Assembly (NCBI GenBank): GCA_950106755.1
Contig: OX467088.1
Location: 2,154,001 to 2,218,000 of the forward strand
Origin: Climacium dendroides
Lineage: Eukaryota; Streptophyta; Bryopsida; Hypnales; Climaciaceae
DNA: 64,000 nt
Direction: 5' to 3'
Part shown: one piece after another, positions 48,199 to 59,181 of the stretch
How positions within the stretch are numbered: position 1 is the first letter of the stretch
Layout: each line of letters starts with the position of its first letter
Translations under genes and position numbers: made by a program
Notes under the pieces: model-generated
Told to the model about the DNA's origin: nothing
Seen by the model: only the letters and a program-made list of their open reading frames with translations
Database searches by the model: none

Positions 48199-51100
48199 TG
48201 TGACAACTCATATTTTTAATTTTTATTTGTTTACCTTTTTGAGCGAACCGGAAATTAGAAATAGGTATCCGGATTCATCTAGAGAGAAAAATAAAATCCA
48301 AAAATAGTCACAAAAAGACCTTACGGAATTAATCCGGTTTTAGGCAGAAGCGGAACGGATTAGATGCACAATCGGATAAGTATTTCCGACCGGAATCTTG
48401 CTGACCGGATTGGAGATAACCGGATGTCAAGGACCGGACCGGATATCCAACCGGTCATAAAGGTAGTCCAGGGCGTCAGGACTATATAAAGCCTGGCCCT
48501 GCCCATTTTCAGGTCTCTGGATTTCCACGTATTGTCATGTCCTGATTTAGCGCCTGACGTTTCTATCGTTGACCACGGCAAGAAAGAGGAAGTACAAGAG
48601 GGTCCGGAAGTGAGAAAAGGGTGTGAGATGGAGAGATCTCCTCCGGACATGAGTGGGTGAGACCTTGACTGCGAGTGGATACGTGAGAAACTAACAGTGT
48701 GAGCATGCCAGTAGGTTAGTTTACAGGCGGAGCGGAACATCTAAGTGTCGGCGCTCCCTTGTTAGGACTGTAGAAGAGTGAAAACCGGGTAGACCTACCC
48801 TCATGCCGCGGCTGAACCGGAAAAGAGGTTCTAACACCCCGCCCCCGAGTGAAGTAAAGCTTAGAAAAGTGGTTCCGGTCATGCCGACCAAGGAACCAGA
48901 ACAGGGAGAGCTCAGAGAGGATTTGTCGTTGATGGGTTGTCAGGGGTTAGCTTTGAAACCTTGGGGTTTCAAAGATGAGAGGATGGTTAGAGAAATCCTG
49001 AGTGGCGTATCGAATCAGTTCAATAACACCCTGAGAGGGAATCCGGTCCAATGGATCGAGGCTTTGTGGCAGGACGTATACGGGTTCCGGCCAGGAGGAC
49101 TCGGGCTCGCCAACCGGAAGGATGATTTTGTCCAGGGCAAGTTCGGAAGCGTAGTAAACCCAAAGGACGACTACGCGGTCGAAGACTGCCTCGATGACCG
49201 GAAGCGACGCTTGCTCCAGTTCCTGGTTCCGGTTTTGCATCCAGAAAAGCCCACCAGGGTGACTATCACCTTGGCTAAGACGATTTTCGGAGCGTTGAGC
49301 GGAACCGGGAAAGTAGACTGGGGCCGGATCTTCTTTGATCTGGTATCCCAGCTTACTACAAGAGTGGGGAAAAGTAGGGCTACCCCACTGTGCCCTTATG
49401 TTTACCACCTCTATCAACAACAGGAGCTGCTGACGGAAGTGGAGTTGAAGGTGTAGAAGGCCCAGGAGTGGACCATGAAGTACGGAGAATCCGAGTCCAA
49501 CCAAGAAGCGGATTCCGGAAACGAAACCGAGGAGGAAGAAGAAGAAGAAGAAGAAGAAGAGGAGGAACCGTATGTTCCCGCCAAGAGGCAGAAGACCACA
49601 CCAGCTCGGAATCGAGGAACGCCCCCGAGACATCCGCGGCCGCACAGAAGTGAGACTCCAACCGGACCGGATGTGGCATCTAGATCCGGGACCGTAGATC
49701 CGTTCGACATGTTGGTTGGGATCCTTTGTGGAATCCGGGCGGATTGGGAAGTTAAGAAGCGGACGCTCGGGGAGATCGCGGAATTAATCGGAGTGGAACC
49801 GGATAGTCAGTTGCCACGGAAGGTGGCTGAGAGTGTTATCAATCCGGAAGAGCTCCGGAAGATAAAGGAGGACAGCAAGCGGTAGCACGATGAGGTGGAC
49901 ACCCTCAAGGCCGAACTATTCGCGTTGCTTGAGAACGCCACCGCGACAAAGGAGATGGCAAAGGAAATGAAGAAGTTGGCCGCGGAAGTGAAGGATGTGC
50001 TTGGAGGACCCGGAGCCGCAGTCACCAACGCGCGCCTGTTCGAAGAGGAGGTGCATAAGGACAAGAAGATATCTGGAACCAGAGTGGTGCACATCCTCAC
50101 TGATTTTGAGGAGCAAATAGAGAAGCTCCTATCCAAAGCACGGGAGTCGGCGGACCGGATCGTGGAGAGCACCCAGAAACTGACGGAGATTCCGATCCGG
50201 CTCTCTGAGATTTCACTTTCGGACTTGTTTCCGGAAGACGTAGCTCAGGAGCCGGGAAAGGACAAGACGCCCCAGTCAAGTAGGGCAAAGAAGGAGACGC
50301 CCTCGACCGGACATCAGCCGATAGATTTGGACTCCCCGGAAGCTGAGGAAGAACATCCGGTTCTACCAACGGATGGGGAACGGAACCAGAATCTAACTGA
50401 GGTCTTCGAGCAGTTGGAGAGATCTGATGAGAGCCCTACCATTGGATCCTGAGTGTATGAAACGGAAAAGGAAGGATTGTAAAAATAGGACTTATAAATA
50501 GGAACCGGAACAGAATCCGGTTAGGATAAGGTAGGACCGGATTGTCAGCGCCTTCAAAGGCGGAAATCATGTATTCACTTTTTGCTTTTTGCTTTTTGTA
50601 TATAAAACAGTCTCTGAGTTGGAGACTAAGGAGAGTTCTTTTGGTATTTCCTTGTGTACTTTCCATTGACTTTGTTTTGTGTATTCCTCCCGAGTGTTGG
50701 CAAGAATGTACAGAGTTGAAGTAAGGTGGTATGCACGGATGTGTGGGTAGAGTTCTCCCTTTGATGGATGTTTCCGGTTCTAAGTACATTTGAGTAGGCC
50801 ATGAAGAGCTAGAAGTGGATTCCAGTGCCTCAGCATCTGTAGAAGTTTAGTATTCCGGGTAAGAAAGCCGTTGATTAGGCTAGGCGGATAGGGAGGGATT
50901 CCTTAGCTGCGCTAGAATTCCTGGGTGGGAAATCCGGTCGAGTGTCCTGACTCCTGTGAGGTCTTGCCCCCGTTGTGGGTAAAACGGAAGAATTTCTGTA
51001 GTTGATGGAACGAACGGGTGCACTTGTAGCCACCGAAATTAGTACAGAACGGATCGGCGTCAAAGTCGTTGTAGTATGAGAGGATCGTACGGGGGGGTCT

Positions 51101-51629
51101 TTGTGTGACCTGTGATCCGGATTGCCATCCGGATTGCTGTGAAGGACCAAACCGGATCCGGATTAGAGTAGGAGGATAGGAAGATAGGAAGTGGGTCTTC
51201 AGCCACTATAAGTCACGGAAGGAGTGGTGGGCCTACTACTTTCAAAAGCAAGCGGTGAACCCTCTGATGGTAAAACAGAGGTAAAATTAAACCGGGGTTA
51301 GGAAGGGTGGATCGGAACAGATCCGCTCCGTAGACACTTAGGAACAGAAATAGAATGGTCCAGAATTGAGAAGTTAGCCAGAAACCGTGGAACTAGTAAA
51401 CCGGAAATAGGATACAGTCTGGTCTTAGTTTTCTGGTTGGGTTTTGGACATTCCGGTTTTCCGAGGTACAACCAGAAAGTAGAAGTGAAGGATTTTATTG
51501 GATTTATCTCCTTAATAGAGTTAGCTACTTCACAGGATCTCGTGGGTTCGATCTTTAGGGTCATTTTGTTATGCTCTAGGGTGATTTTTGAGGGTATAAC
51601 AGGGAATTTACTTACTCTGTGCTACGACA
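48199..51629 (+). repeat. Element A 3' LTR (3431 bp)
   Basis: Follows gaggagggggtaa (48186-48198). TATA boxes at 48483-48490 and 50599-50607 flank the LTR gene. Compared with the 5' LTR it keeps an 11-bp duplication (ccatccggatt, near 51125). Confidence 0.95.
48803..50452 (+). pseudogene. LTR-encoded protein of element A, 3' LTR copy
   Basis: Same 550-codon frame as the 5' copy, sharing its TAG (49454-49456) and final TGA. An extra TAG at 49883-49885 stands where the 5' LTR has CAG. So the shared stops were present before this insertion, while the extra one arose after it. Confidence 0.7.
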
Positions 51630-52814
51630 TCCGCCCTTGATATAGAAAGGGGTGGGGACTCACCACTTGTACAATTATCTTCTGTATACTCTAAATCTAC
51701 TAAACAACACACCCAAGACAACACAGTTGTAGGAGGAGGGAGGAGTATTCTCTCATAGTCTCCGGATTGGCCGATCCGGAATCAGGTTACATAGAGCAAT
51801 TCTCACACCTCTCTTTACTACAACGACGGATCCGAACTCATAGATCCAAAGGAATAGAGTTTCAAAGGAAAGACTATGTACTAGGGGGGAGGTTGGTAGA
51901 CCTTCCGAAGTAGCGGGAGTTCCTTTCCTTTGGTGGTTGCTTATCTCCGCATAGAACCCTCCTGGTTCTGGACTCGTAGGGACCTCTACCTTCTTATCCG
52001 GATTGCCGTTCCGGCAATTTAAAGGCACATCACACTTACACTCCCTTACTCAATTCGCATCTCTCCCACTCAGCTCAACACCAAGAGATCCGTAGCTCAA
52101 GATCCGGATTCCTCCTCTCTCTCCCTTATCTTTCTCTAGTACAAGGATACAATCATACATGCATACACTGAGCCAAAGATTCTGTCTAAGCAAAGTACAG
52201 CTAGAAGCACCTTGACTGACTTAGATTAAGAAAAAGAAATTGTAATACATATGTGAAAGCACTAAGGTCGAATGGAATAGAATGGAATGGCAGACAACTA
52301 ACTTGTCTGCCCTTAAAAACTAACACAAAAACCCAAAGTCAACCCCTAAAAGCCTAAAAAGGAAACCCGGAAATCCAAGCAACCAATCATTGAAAACCCT
52401 GGGATATCCGAAAAGATTGCTAACTGCCGTCCGAGATAACCAGATTCCTTATTATCCGCCTAAGATTTCGGAAACCGGATTCATGCTTGGAACCCTATTC
52501 CAGACCCTATACTTCTTTTCCTACCAACCCTAATGTCTTGGCTTCCGTCCTATCTTTGAACGGCTCCCCGCTTGGCTGGTAGGCGTCCCCTTCGTATTCT
52601 TTGCTGGTGTGGTCTTTGCTGTGGCCCGAGTCTGGATATGACGCGTTGCGGGTGACGGATCGCTGTCGTCTTCGGTTCCGGAAGTGGAGTGGGCACTCTC
52701 TTCCTCAGAATCTTCGATGACTTGAACTTCCTCCTCCTTCTTTGGTGTGGTATCCTCCAATGTTGCGAGTTTGCTTCTTTCCTCCGGCGTGGTTTCCTGC
52801 ATGTGCACAAATCC

Positions 52815-54485
52815 CTACGGATTAGACCGAGCCGGATTAGTCATTCCACCGATCCGGTTGATGAGATCTCCCCTGACTTGTTGTCGTGGAACCTTGAATG
52901 TTCCAGTCATCAGATTCGGCATTGTTTGTGCCTTGGGAACTTCCGGAGTTGAGAACTTAGATGGCACCGAAACCGTTTTCGCGCTAGACTCCGGTTCCGG
53001 GTCCGGTTCCGAGGCTGGCCTCAAATTCAACTCTATCATCCGTATCTTACTGGCGGAAGGCTCGGCTGGTGTGAGTATCCCCCTCAGGTCCTCCATCCGG
53101 GTTGCCTGATCCGCCACTGGTTTCCCTGGGGTACCTGCGACAAAAGGAAGTTCCAGAAAGGTGGAGAAATCCATCGCATGGTTTGGGGCGATGGCCGCCA
53201 GCAACTTCTGAATCTCCTTGAAAATTCGCTCTATCCTCGTGGTGAAGTCTACGAGGATGGTAACTACCTTCGTTCCAGTAATGTGGCCTTTTGATATCAT
53301 CTTTGAGTCAAACAAAGCAGGTTTCGTGATGATGTCGGCTTTGATGTTGACTGCTCTGGTTAGATTCTTGACCAAAGCGAGAGCCTCTTTCTCTTTCTCC
53401 TTCGCAGCTACCATTTCCCCTTTCGCCCAATTCACCCGGGTCTAGAGTAGGTTCCATTCCACCTCCAACTCCTGGATCCGATCCTCCCTCTTCTTTAGAT
53501 CCTCCGGCTTCGGTAGTTGTTTGACAGCTTCCACGATCTGATCCGGATCCACCTTCAATACTTCCGCGGTATCTATCACCAAGTCTGACAACCCGTCGTG
53601 AAGTACCTTGGCTTCACGTATCCACTCGAGCCCCGCATTGAAAAATGCGGATTCTGTCTCCATTTCAGGTCCTCTACTAGACTCCCCCTCCTCCATTGTC
53701 GGTGGCTTGATTCTCGACCTCGGATCGGTTGACTTCCTCTTCTTGGTCCTCGGATCTGTCAGACGTTCCTCGGGAAGTTCCTCTAGTTCAGACTCGACCG
53801 GATGTTCCGCTTCCTCCCCGGAAAGTCCGTATGACAAGAGCGTCTTTCCGGTGTCATACTTAATTATTTCCGCCGCATTCAAAAGTTCTTGTTGATGGTA
53901 CAGATGAAACAAATAGGTGCTAACTGGACTCGCCTTCGCTCGGGTCACGTGATCCGCTAATTTAGCCACTATTCCGGCTATGATCCTACCCAAGTGCACT
54001 ACCCGGTTCTCCGTAGCCCCAAAGATGGTATTGGCCACCGTAATGGTAACCCGCGTTGGCTTTTCCGGATACAAGATCGGAATTAGAAACTCTAGTATCC
54101 GCCTATGTCTCTCGTCCTTGCACTCGCTGATAGCGAATCCGTCCTTAGGGTTTGTAGACCCCGTGAACTTCCCAGCTACAAAACAGTCCGTCTTCGATGC
54201 TAAACCGTTCCCACTCTTCCGGAACTGATAGACGTCCGCCCAGATGTCCTTGGTCCACGCGACTGGCCGTCCTCTCAAAGTGAGCTTGTACTGGTTCGGA
54301 ACACCGTGAAGTAGCTCTTGAATCATCTCTTCACTCTTGAGGTTCCATGGTCGGTGTAGTAAACCGACACATCCTAACCTAGTCAAGTCCTCCTCTAAAT
54401 GCTTGTGTAGTTCCGGGCTATCCGGAATGGCCGGAGAGATAACCCGGGCAGATACCGCTACCTTCTGTACTGGTCCGGATGCCAT
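52815..54485 (-). pseudogene. LTR-encoded protein of element B, 5' LTR copy
   Basis: 556 codons from ATG 54485 in one frame, with one internal stop: TAG at 53442-53444, where the 3' LTR copy has CAG. Domain order as in the other copy: shared N-terminal domain, acidic linker, NLS-like TKKRKST, coiled coil, GHITGTKVVTILVDF block, Pro/Ser tail. The final TAG (52815-52817) is common to both LTRs; the same frame is open beyond it to 52530 with an acidic, Thr/Lys-rich stretch, so the ancestral protein may have been ~95 residues longer. Confidence 0.68.
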
Positions 54486-55777
54486 AATCTAAGTGAGAAC
54501 GAGGAAAAGTAGTTCTACCTCAGTCGCTAACTCACCACTCTTTCTCTCAACTACTCACACAAACAATCTCAGGAACAGCGAACAGAAAAAGTAAAGAGGA
54601 TACCCTAGGAAGACAGCTTAAGTACTAACCCGTCTTTCTACGGTCTTAAGGACAACGGCTACAGGTTCGTTGTCTCAACGGTATCCTACTTCCGTAGCTA
54701 CGAGACCTATACGGTAGGTTCCTGTGTTCCGGATGAGTCCGGATTCCGGATCCGAATAAGTTCCGGTTTAGGGTTGTGCTGGAATGCTTATTTTCTAATT
54801 CAAGCTATCTGGTCCAAAAAATCACACTCTAACTATAATTTTTTTATTTTTTTCTATTTTTCGCACCTACATCTTGTGTTATTGATCCGTTTCCGGATTC
54901 CGGATTCCCACACTCCCTCATCTTGGTCTGGAATGCTTCCATCCATTTCGCTTGTTCTAACAAGCATTTGACAATAGGGACCCGGCTTGAGCTAGCGACT
55001 GCATCGAGGTTGGCTTCAAACAACCGGGCCTTGTTAATATAATCCGCTGGTACGTCCTAAGAGCTCCAGAGCCGAACTATTCCTTGACACAGGGCCGCTA
55101 TCTGCCGGCGATGGTCCTCTTCTGTGAGCCGGGCCGTTTCCTAGGCTGTGCGGAGAGTGCTCTCAAAATCTACACATCTGGATTTTGAGTCCCGGACTTG
55201 GTCCCGCAATGTCCGGTTCACGACGCGCAACGTTCCCAGCTCCGTCACCAACTTCTTCCATTCTTTGATGAGGAGGTCGTTTTGTTGTTCCACCGTTATC
55301 AGAGCATCCGTCCTCCGGAAGATGGCATTCCGATCGGTTAGTGCCATCTTCTAGCACACCCGGTTGAGAGCTCCATCATAGTTCTCGTAGATCTGGGTGA
55401 AGTCATCCGCTCGCCCCACCGGGTGTTGAGCCATCTCTTGGATGTCTTCCAGAGGTGTCCCTCCCAACTGCATGGTGGTCCGATCTCCCTCCTCTATCTC
55501 TATCCTCCTAGTTCTGGAGGGTCCGGCCTCGGCTTGAGTGGCCACAGTGTGCGGTCGTACCGGCCCCACCAGTTGCATGGAAGGTCGGACGTCTTCCGGA
55601 GTTGGTCCGGTCTCCATCTTCTACTCCGGAACTTCTTCTTGTAGCTCCGGTGCGGTAGGCTCCTCTAACAGATTCCCCAGCAGCGGTGCCAAAATCATCT
55701 TTTCCTCTTCTTTAGAGGAGAGGACGGCTGCTCGTCTTCCGTCTCCTCATCGTCTGGTCCATCTCGAGGCGAGGGCT

Positions 55778-58700
55778 TGTGACAATTCATATTTTTGATT
55801 TTCTTCGTTTACCTTTTTAAGTGGAACGGAAATTAGAAATAGGTATCCGAATCCATCTAAAAGGAGAGAGATAAATCAAAAATAGTCACAAAAGGACCTT
55901 ACGGAACTAATCCGGTTTTAGGTAGAAGCGGATCGGATTAAATTTTCAACCGGAATGGATTTTTAACCGGATTCTCCTTGACCGGATTGGAGAGAACCGG
56001 ATGTCAAGAACCGGACCGGATATCCGACCAGTCATAATGACCAGTCCAGGGCGTCAGGACTATATAAAGCCTGGCCCTGCCTATTTTCAGGTCTCTGGCT
56101 TTCACGTGTTGTCGTTTCCTGTCTTAGCGCCTGAAGCTTTTCTGTCTACGACAGCGAGGAGGGAGAGTACAAGAACTCCCATTAGTGAGTGAGAGGTGTG
56201 AGACGAAGAGATCGCCTCTGGGCGCGAGTGAGCGGAAGAGTGTGAGCGCGCAAGGAGGGTGGTTTGCAGGTGGAGCGGAAGAATGTAAGCGCTCCCTTGT
56301 TAAGTCAGTAGAGAGTGAAATTGGGTAGAACCGCCCTCATGCCGCGGTTGAACCGGAAGAGACTAGGCTCTAGCACCCCGCCCCCGAGTGAAGTAAAGCT
56401 GAGGAAGGTAGTTCCGGTCATGCCGACCAAGGAACCGGAACAAGGAGAACTCAGGGAGGACATAGCGTCCATGGGTTGTCAGGGATTAGCCTTGAAACCT
56501 TGGGGTTTCAAAGATGAGGGAATGATTAGGGAGATCCTGAGTGGTGTATCGAACCAATTCGATAACACCTTGAGAAGGAATCTAGTCCAGTGGACCGAGG
56601 ATTTGTGGCGAGACGTATATGGATTCCGGACGGGAAGACTCGGGCTTGCCGACCGGAAGGATGATTTCATCCACGGCAAGTTCGGAAGTGTCGTGAATCC
56701 GAAGGATGGCTACGCGGTAGAGGACTGTATCGATGACCAGGAGCGTCACCTGCTGCAGTTCCTTGTTCCAGTTTTGCATCCGAAAAAGCCCACCAGGTTG
56801 ACCATTACCCTGGGTAATACAATCTTCGGAGCGCTGAGCGAAAACCGAAGAGTAGACTAGGGCCGGATCTTTTTCGATTTGGTGTACCAGCTTACTACAA
56901 GAGTGGGAAGAAGTAGGGCTACCCTACTGTGTCCTTACGTGTACCACCTCTACCAGCAACAGGAGCCGTTGACTGAAGGGGAGCTGAAGGTTTGGAAGGC
57001 CTAAGAGCAGACCATGAAGTATGGTGAATCCGAGTCCGACCAAGAAGCGGATTTTGGAAACGAAACCGAGGAGGAGGAAGAAGAAGAGGAAGAGGAGGAA
57101 CCGTAGTTCACCTCCAAGAGGCAGAAGACCACGCCGACTCAGAATCGAAGAACGCCTCCGGTTCACCCACGGCCGCACAAAGAGCAGGCTTCAACCGGAC
57201 CGGATGTGCCGTCCGGATCGGGAACCGGAGATCCGTTCGACGAGTTGGTTGGGATACTTTGCGGAATTCGGGCGGATTGGAAAATCAAGAAGCAGACGAT
57301 CAAGGAGATCGCGGAATTGATTGGAGCGGAACCAGACAGTCAACTGCCACAGCGGGTAGCTGAGAGTGTCATCAATCCAGATGAGCTCCGGAAGATGAAG
57401 GTGGAAAGCAAGGCGGCAGCATGATGAGGTTGACACCCTCAAAGCTGAGCTTTTCACCTTGCTCGAGAACGCCACCACGACAAAGGAGATGGCGGAGGAA
57501 ATGAAGAAGCTGGCCGCGGAGGTGAAGGATGTGCTTGGAGAATCCGAAGCCGTGATCACCAAGGCACGCCTGTTCAAAGAGGAGGTGCACAAGAAAAAGA
57601 AGATATCCGGAACGAGAGTGGTACACATCCTCACCGATTTTGAAGAGCAGATGGAGAAGCTCCTGTCCAAGGCCCGGGAGTCAGCGGATTGGATCGTGGA
57701 GAGCAGCTAGAAGTTGACAGAGATTTCGGTCCGGCTCTCTGAACTTTCACTTCCGGACTTGTTTCCGGAAGAGGCAGCTCAGAAACTAGGAAAAGACAAG
57801 ACACCCCAGTTAAGCAGGGCACAGAAGAAGACGCCCTCGATCGGACCGCAACCGATCGACTTAGACTCCCCGGAAACTGATGAAGATTGCCCGGCTCCAC
57901 CTCCGGATGAGGAACGGAACCGAAACTTGACTGAGGTATTCGAACAGTTAGAGAGACCTGATGAAAGTCCTACCATCGGATCTCGAGTATACGAGGCAAA
58001 ATAGGAAGTGTTGTAGAAGTAGGAGTTATAAAGCAGGAACCGGATTGATAGAGTATGAACCGGAATAGAATCCGGTTAGGATAAGGTAGGACCGGATTGT
58101 CAGCGCCTTCAGAGGTGGAAATCGTGTAATCACTTTTTGTTTTTTGCTTTTTGTATATAAAACAGTCTCTGAGTTGGAGACTAGGGGAGTTCTTTTGGCA
58201 TTTCTTGGTGTACCTTCCATTGATCCGGATTTGTGTGTTTTTCCCGAGTATTGGCAAGAGTACACAATGTTGGAGTAAGGGGGTATGTACGGGTGTGTTG
58301 GTAGAGTTCTCTCTTTGATGTGTCTTTCCGGTTCTAAGTACATGTGAATGGATCATCAAGAGTTAGGAGTGGATTCCAGATCCTCAGCATCTGCAAAAAC
58401 TTTGCATTCCGGATAAGAAAGCCGTTGATTAGGCTAGGTGGATAGGGAGGGATTCCTTAGCTGCGCTAGAACTCCTGGGTGGGAAATCCGGTTGAGTATC
58501 CTGACTCCTGTGAAGTCTTGCCACCGTTGTTGGTAAATGGAAGAGCTTGGTAGAAGTTGGAACGGATGGATGCACTTGTAGCCACCTAACTTTGTACAGA
58601 ACAGATTCAACATCAAGGTCGTTGTAGCATGGAAGGATCGTATAGGGGGGTCTTTGTGTGACCTGTGATCCGGATTGCCATCCGGATTGCTGTGAAAGAC

Positions 58701-59181
58701 CAAACCGGATCCTAGTTAGTTAGGGGATCAGCGGATAGGAGAGTGGGTCTTCAGCCACTATAAGTCATGGAAGGAGTGGTGGGCCTACTACTTTCAAAAG
58801 CAAGCGGCGACCCCTCTGATAGTAAAATAGAGGCAAAACTAAACCGGGTACGGAAGGGTGGACCGGAACGGATCCGCCCAGGAAGACACTTAGGACCGGA
58901 AGTTGTAAAGTCCTGAGTTGGGAAGTTAGTCAATGAACCGGAAAACTAGTGAAACCAGAATTAGTATAAATGCTGGTCGTAATTTTTCGGTGGGTTTTTG
59001 GATGTTCCGGTTTCAGAGGTAAAACCGAAAGTTAGAATTTAAGGGTTAATTGGGTTTAGTTCCTTGTTAGGGTTAGCTACTTCATAGGATCTCGTGGGTT
59101 TGATCTTTAGGGTCATTTTGTTATGCTCTAGAGTGATTTTTGTGAGTATAATAGGGAAATTGCTTACTCTGTGCTGCGACA
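55778..59181 (+). mobile_element. Solo LTR of family A inside the layer 3 family C LTR
   Basis: 3404 bp, ends TGTGACAATTC and CTGCGACA, with exact GGGCT duplications (55773-55777, 59182-59186). It is more divergent from element A than the element A LTRs are from each other. TATA boxes at 56061-56068 and 58154-58162. Confidence 0.92.
56339..58004 (+). pseudogene. LTR-encoded protein of family A, copy in solo LTR
   Basis: Starts MPRLNRKRLGSSTPPPSE at 56339, homologous to 39564. Stops: TAG 56858-56860 (TGG expected), TAA near 57002, TAG at 57105 and 57708, and a frameshift near 57412-57425. The shared domain (MGCQGLALKPWGFKDEGM, NPKDGYAVEDCIDDQERHLL) and the coiled-coil part (57459-57710) remain clear. 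It ends SRVYEAK at 58004, supporting the longer C-terminus over the TGA of element A. Confidence 0.65.

Larger units (their letters stand above)
38960..51629 (+). mobile_element. Complete Ty3/gypsy element A, 12.67 kb, with 3.4-kb LTRs
   Basis: 5' LTR 38960-42379, PBS 42390-42407, gag 42482-44079, pol 44080-48162, polypurine tract 48186-48198, 3' LTR 48199-51629. Exact TCCGC duplications (38955-38959, 51630-51634) lie in the element B 5' LTR. LTRs start TGTGACAACTC and end CTACGACA. The two LTRs are very alike, with scattered substitutions and an 11-bp deletion in the 5' copy near 41880, so the insertion is fairly young but not new. No chromodomain, no second RNase H, no env-like frame between pol and the 3' LTR. 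The pol frame is long and open, but gag and the LTR gene carry stops. Confidence 0.95.
25939..54912 (-). mobile_element. Complete Ty3/gypsy element B with ~3.5-kb LTRs (holds two nested insertions)
   Basis: The outer ends are TGTCGTACG at 25939 and ...TTCCCACA at 54912, with exact CTCCC duplications (25934-25938, 54913-54917). Layout on the minus strand: 5' LTR 54912-38836 (contains element A), PBS 38831-38814, gag 38668-37070, pol 37069-32984, polypurine tract 32930-32919, 3' LTR 32918-25939 (contains a solo LTR). Domain order PR-RT-RH-IN and lack of a chromodomain place it on the non-chromovirus side of Ty3/gypsy, roughly Athila-like. It is decayed by stops in gag and pol. Confidence 0.9.
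38836..54912 (-). repeat. Element B 5' LTR (split by element A)
   Basis: Pieces: 54912-51630 and 38959-38836. Next to the element A junction it lacks about 160 bp present in the other LTR (26048-26205): the text jumps from gaagcatc to agggtccgc. It carries the second copy of the B LTR gene (52815-54485). Confidence 0.88.
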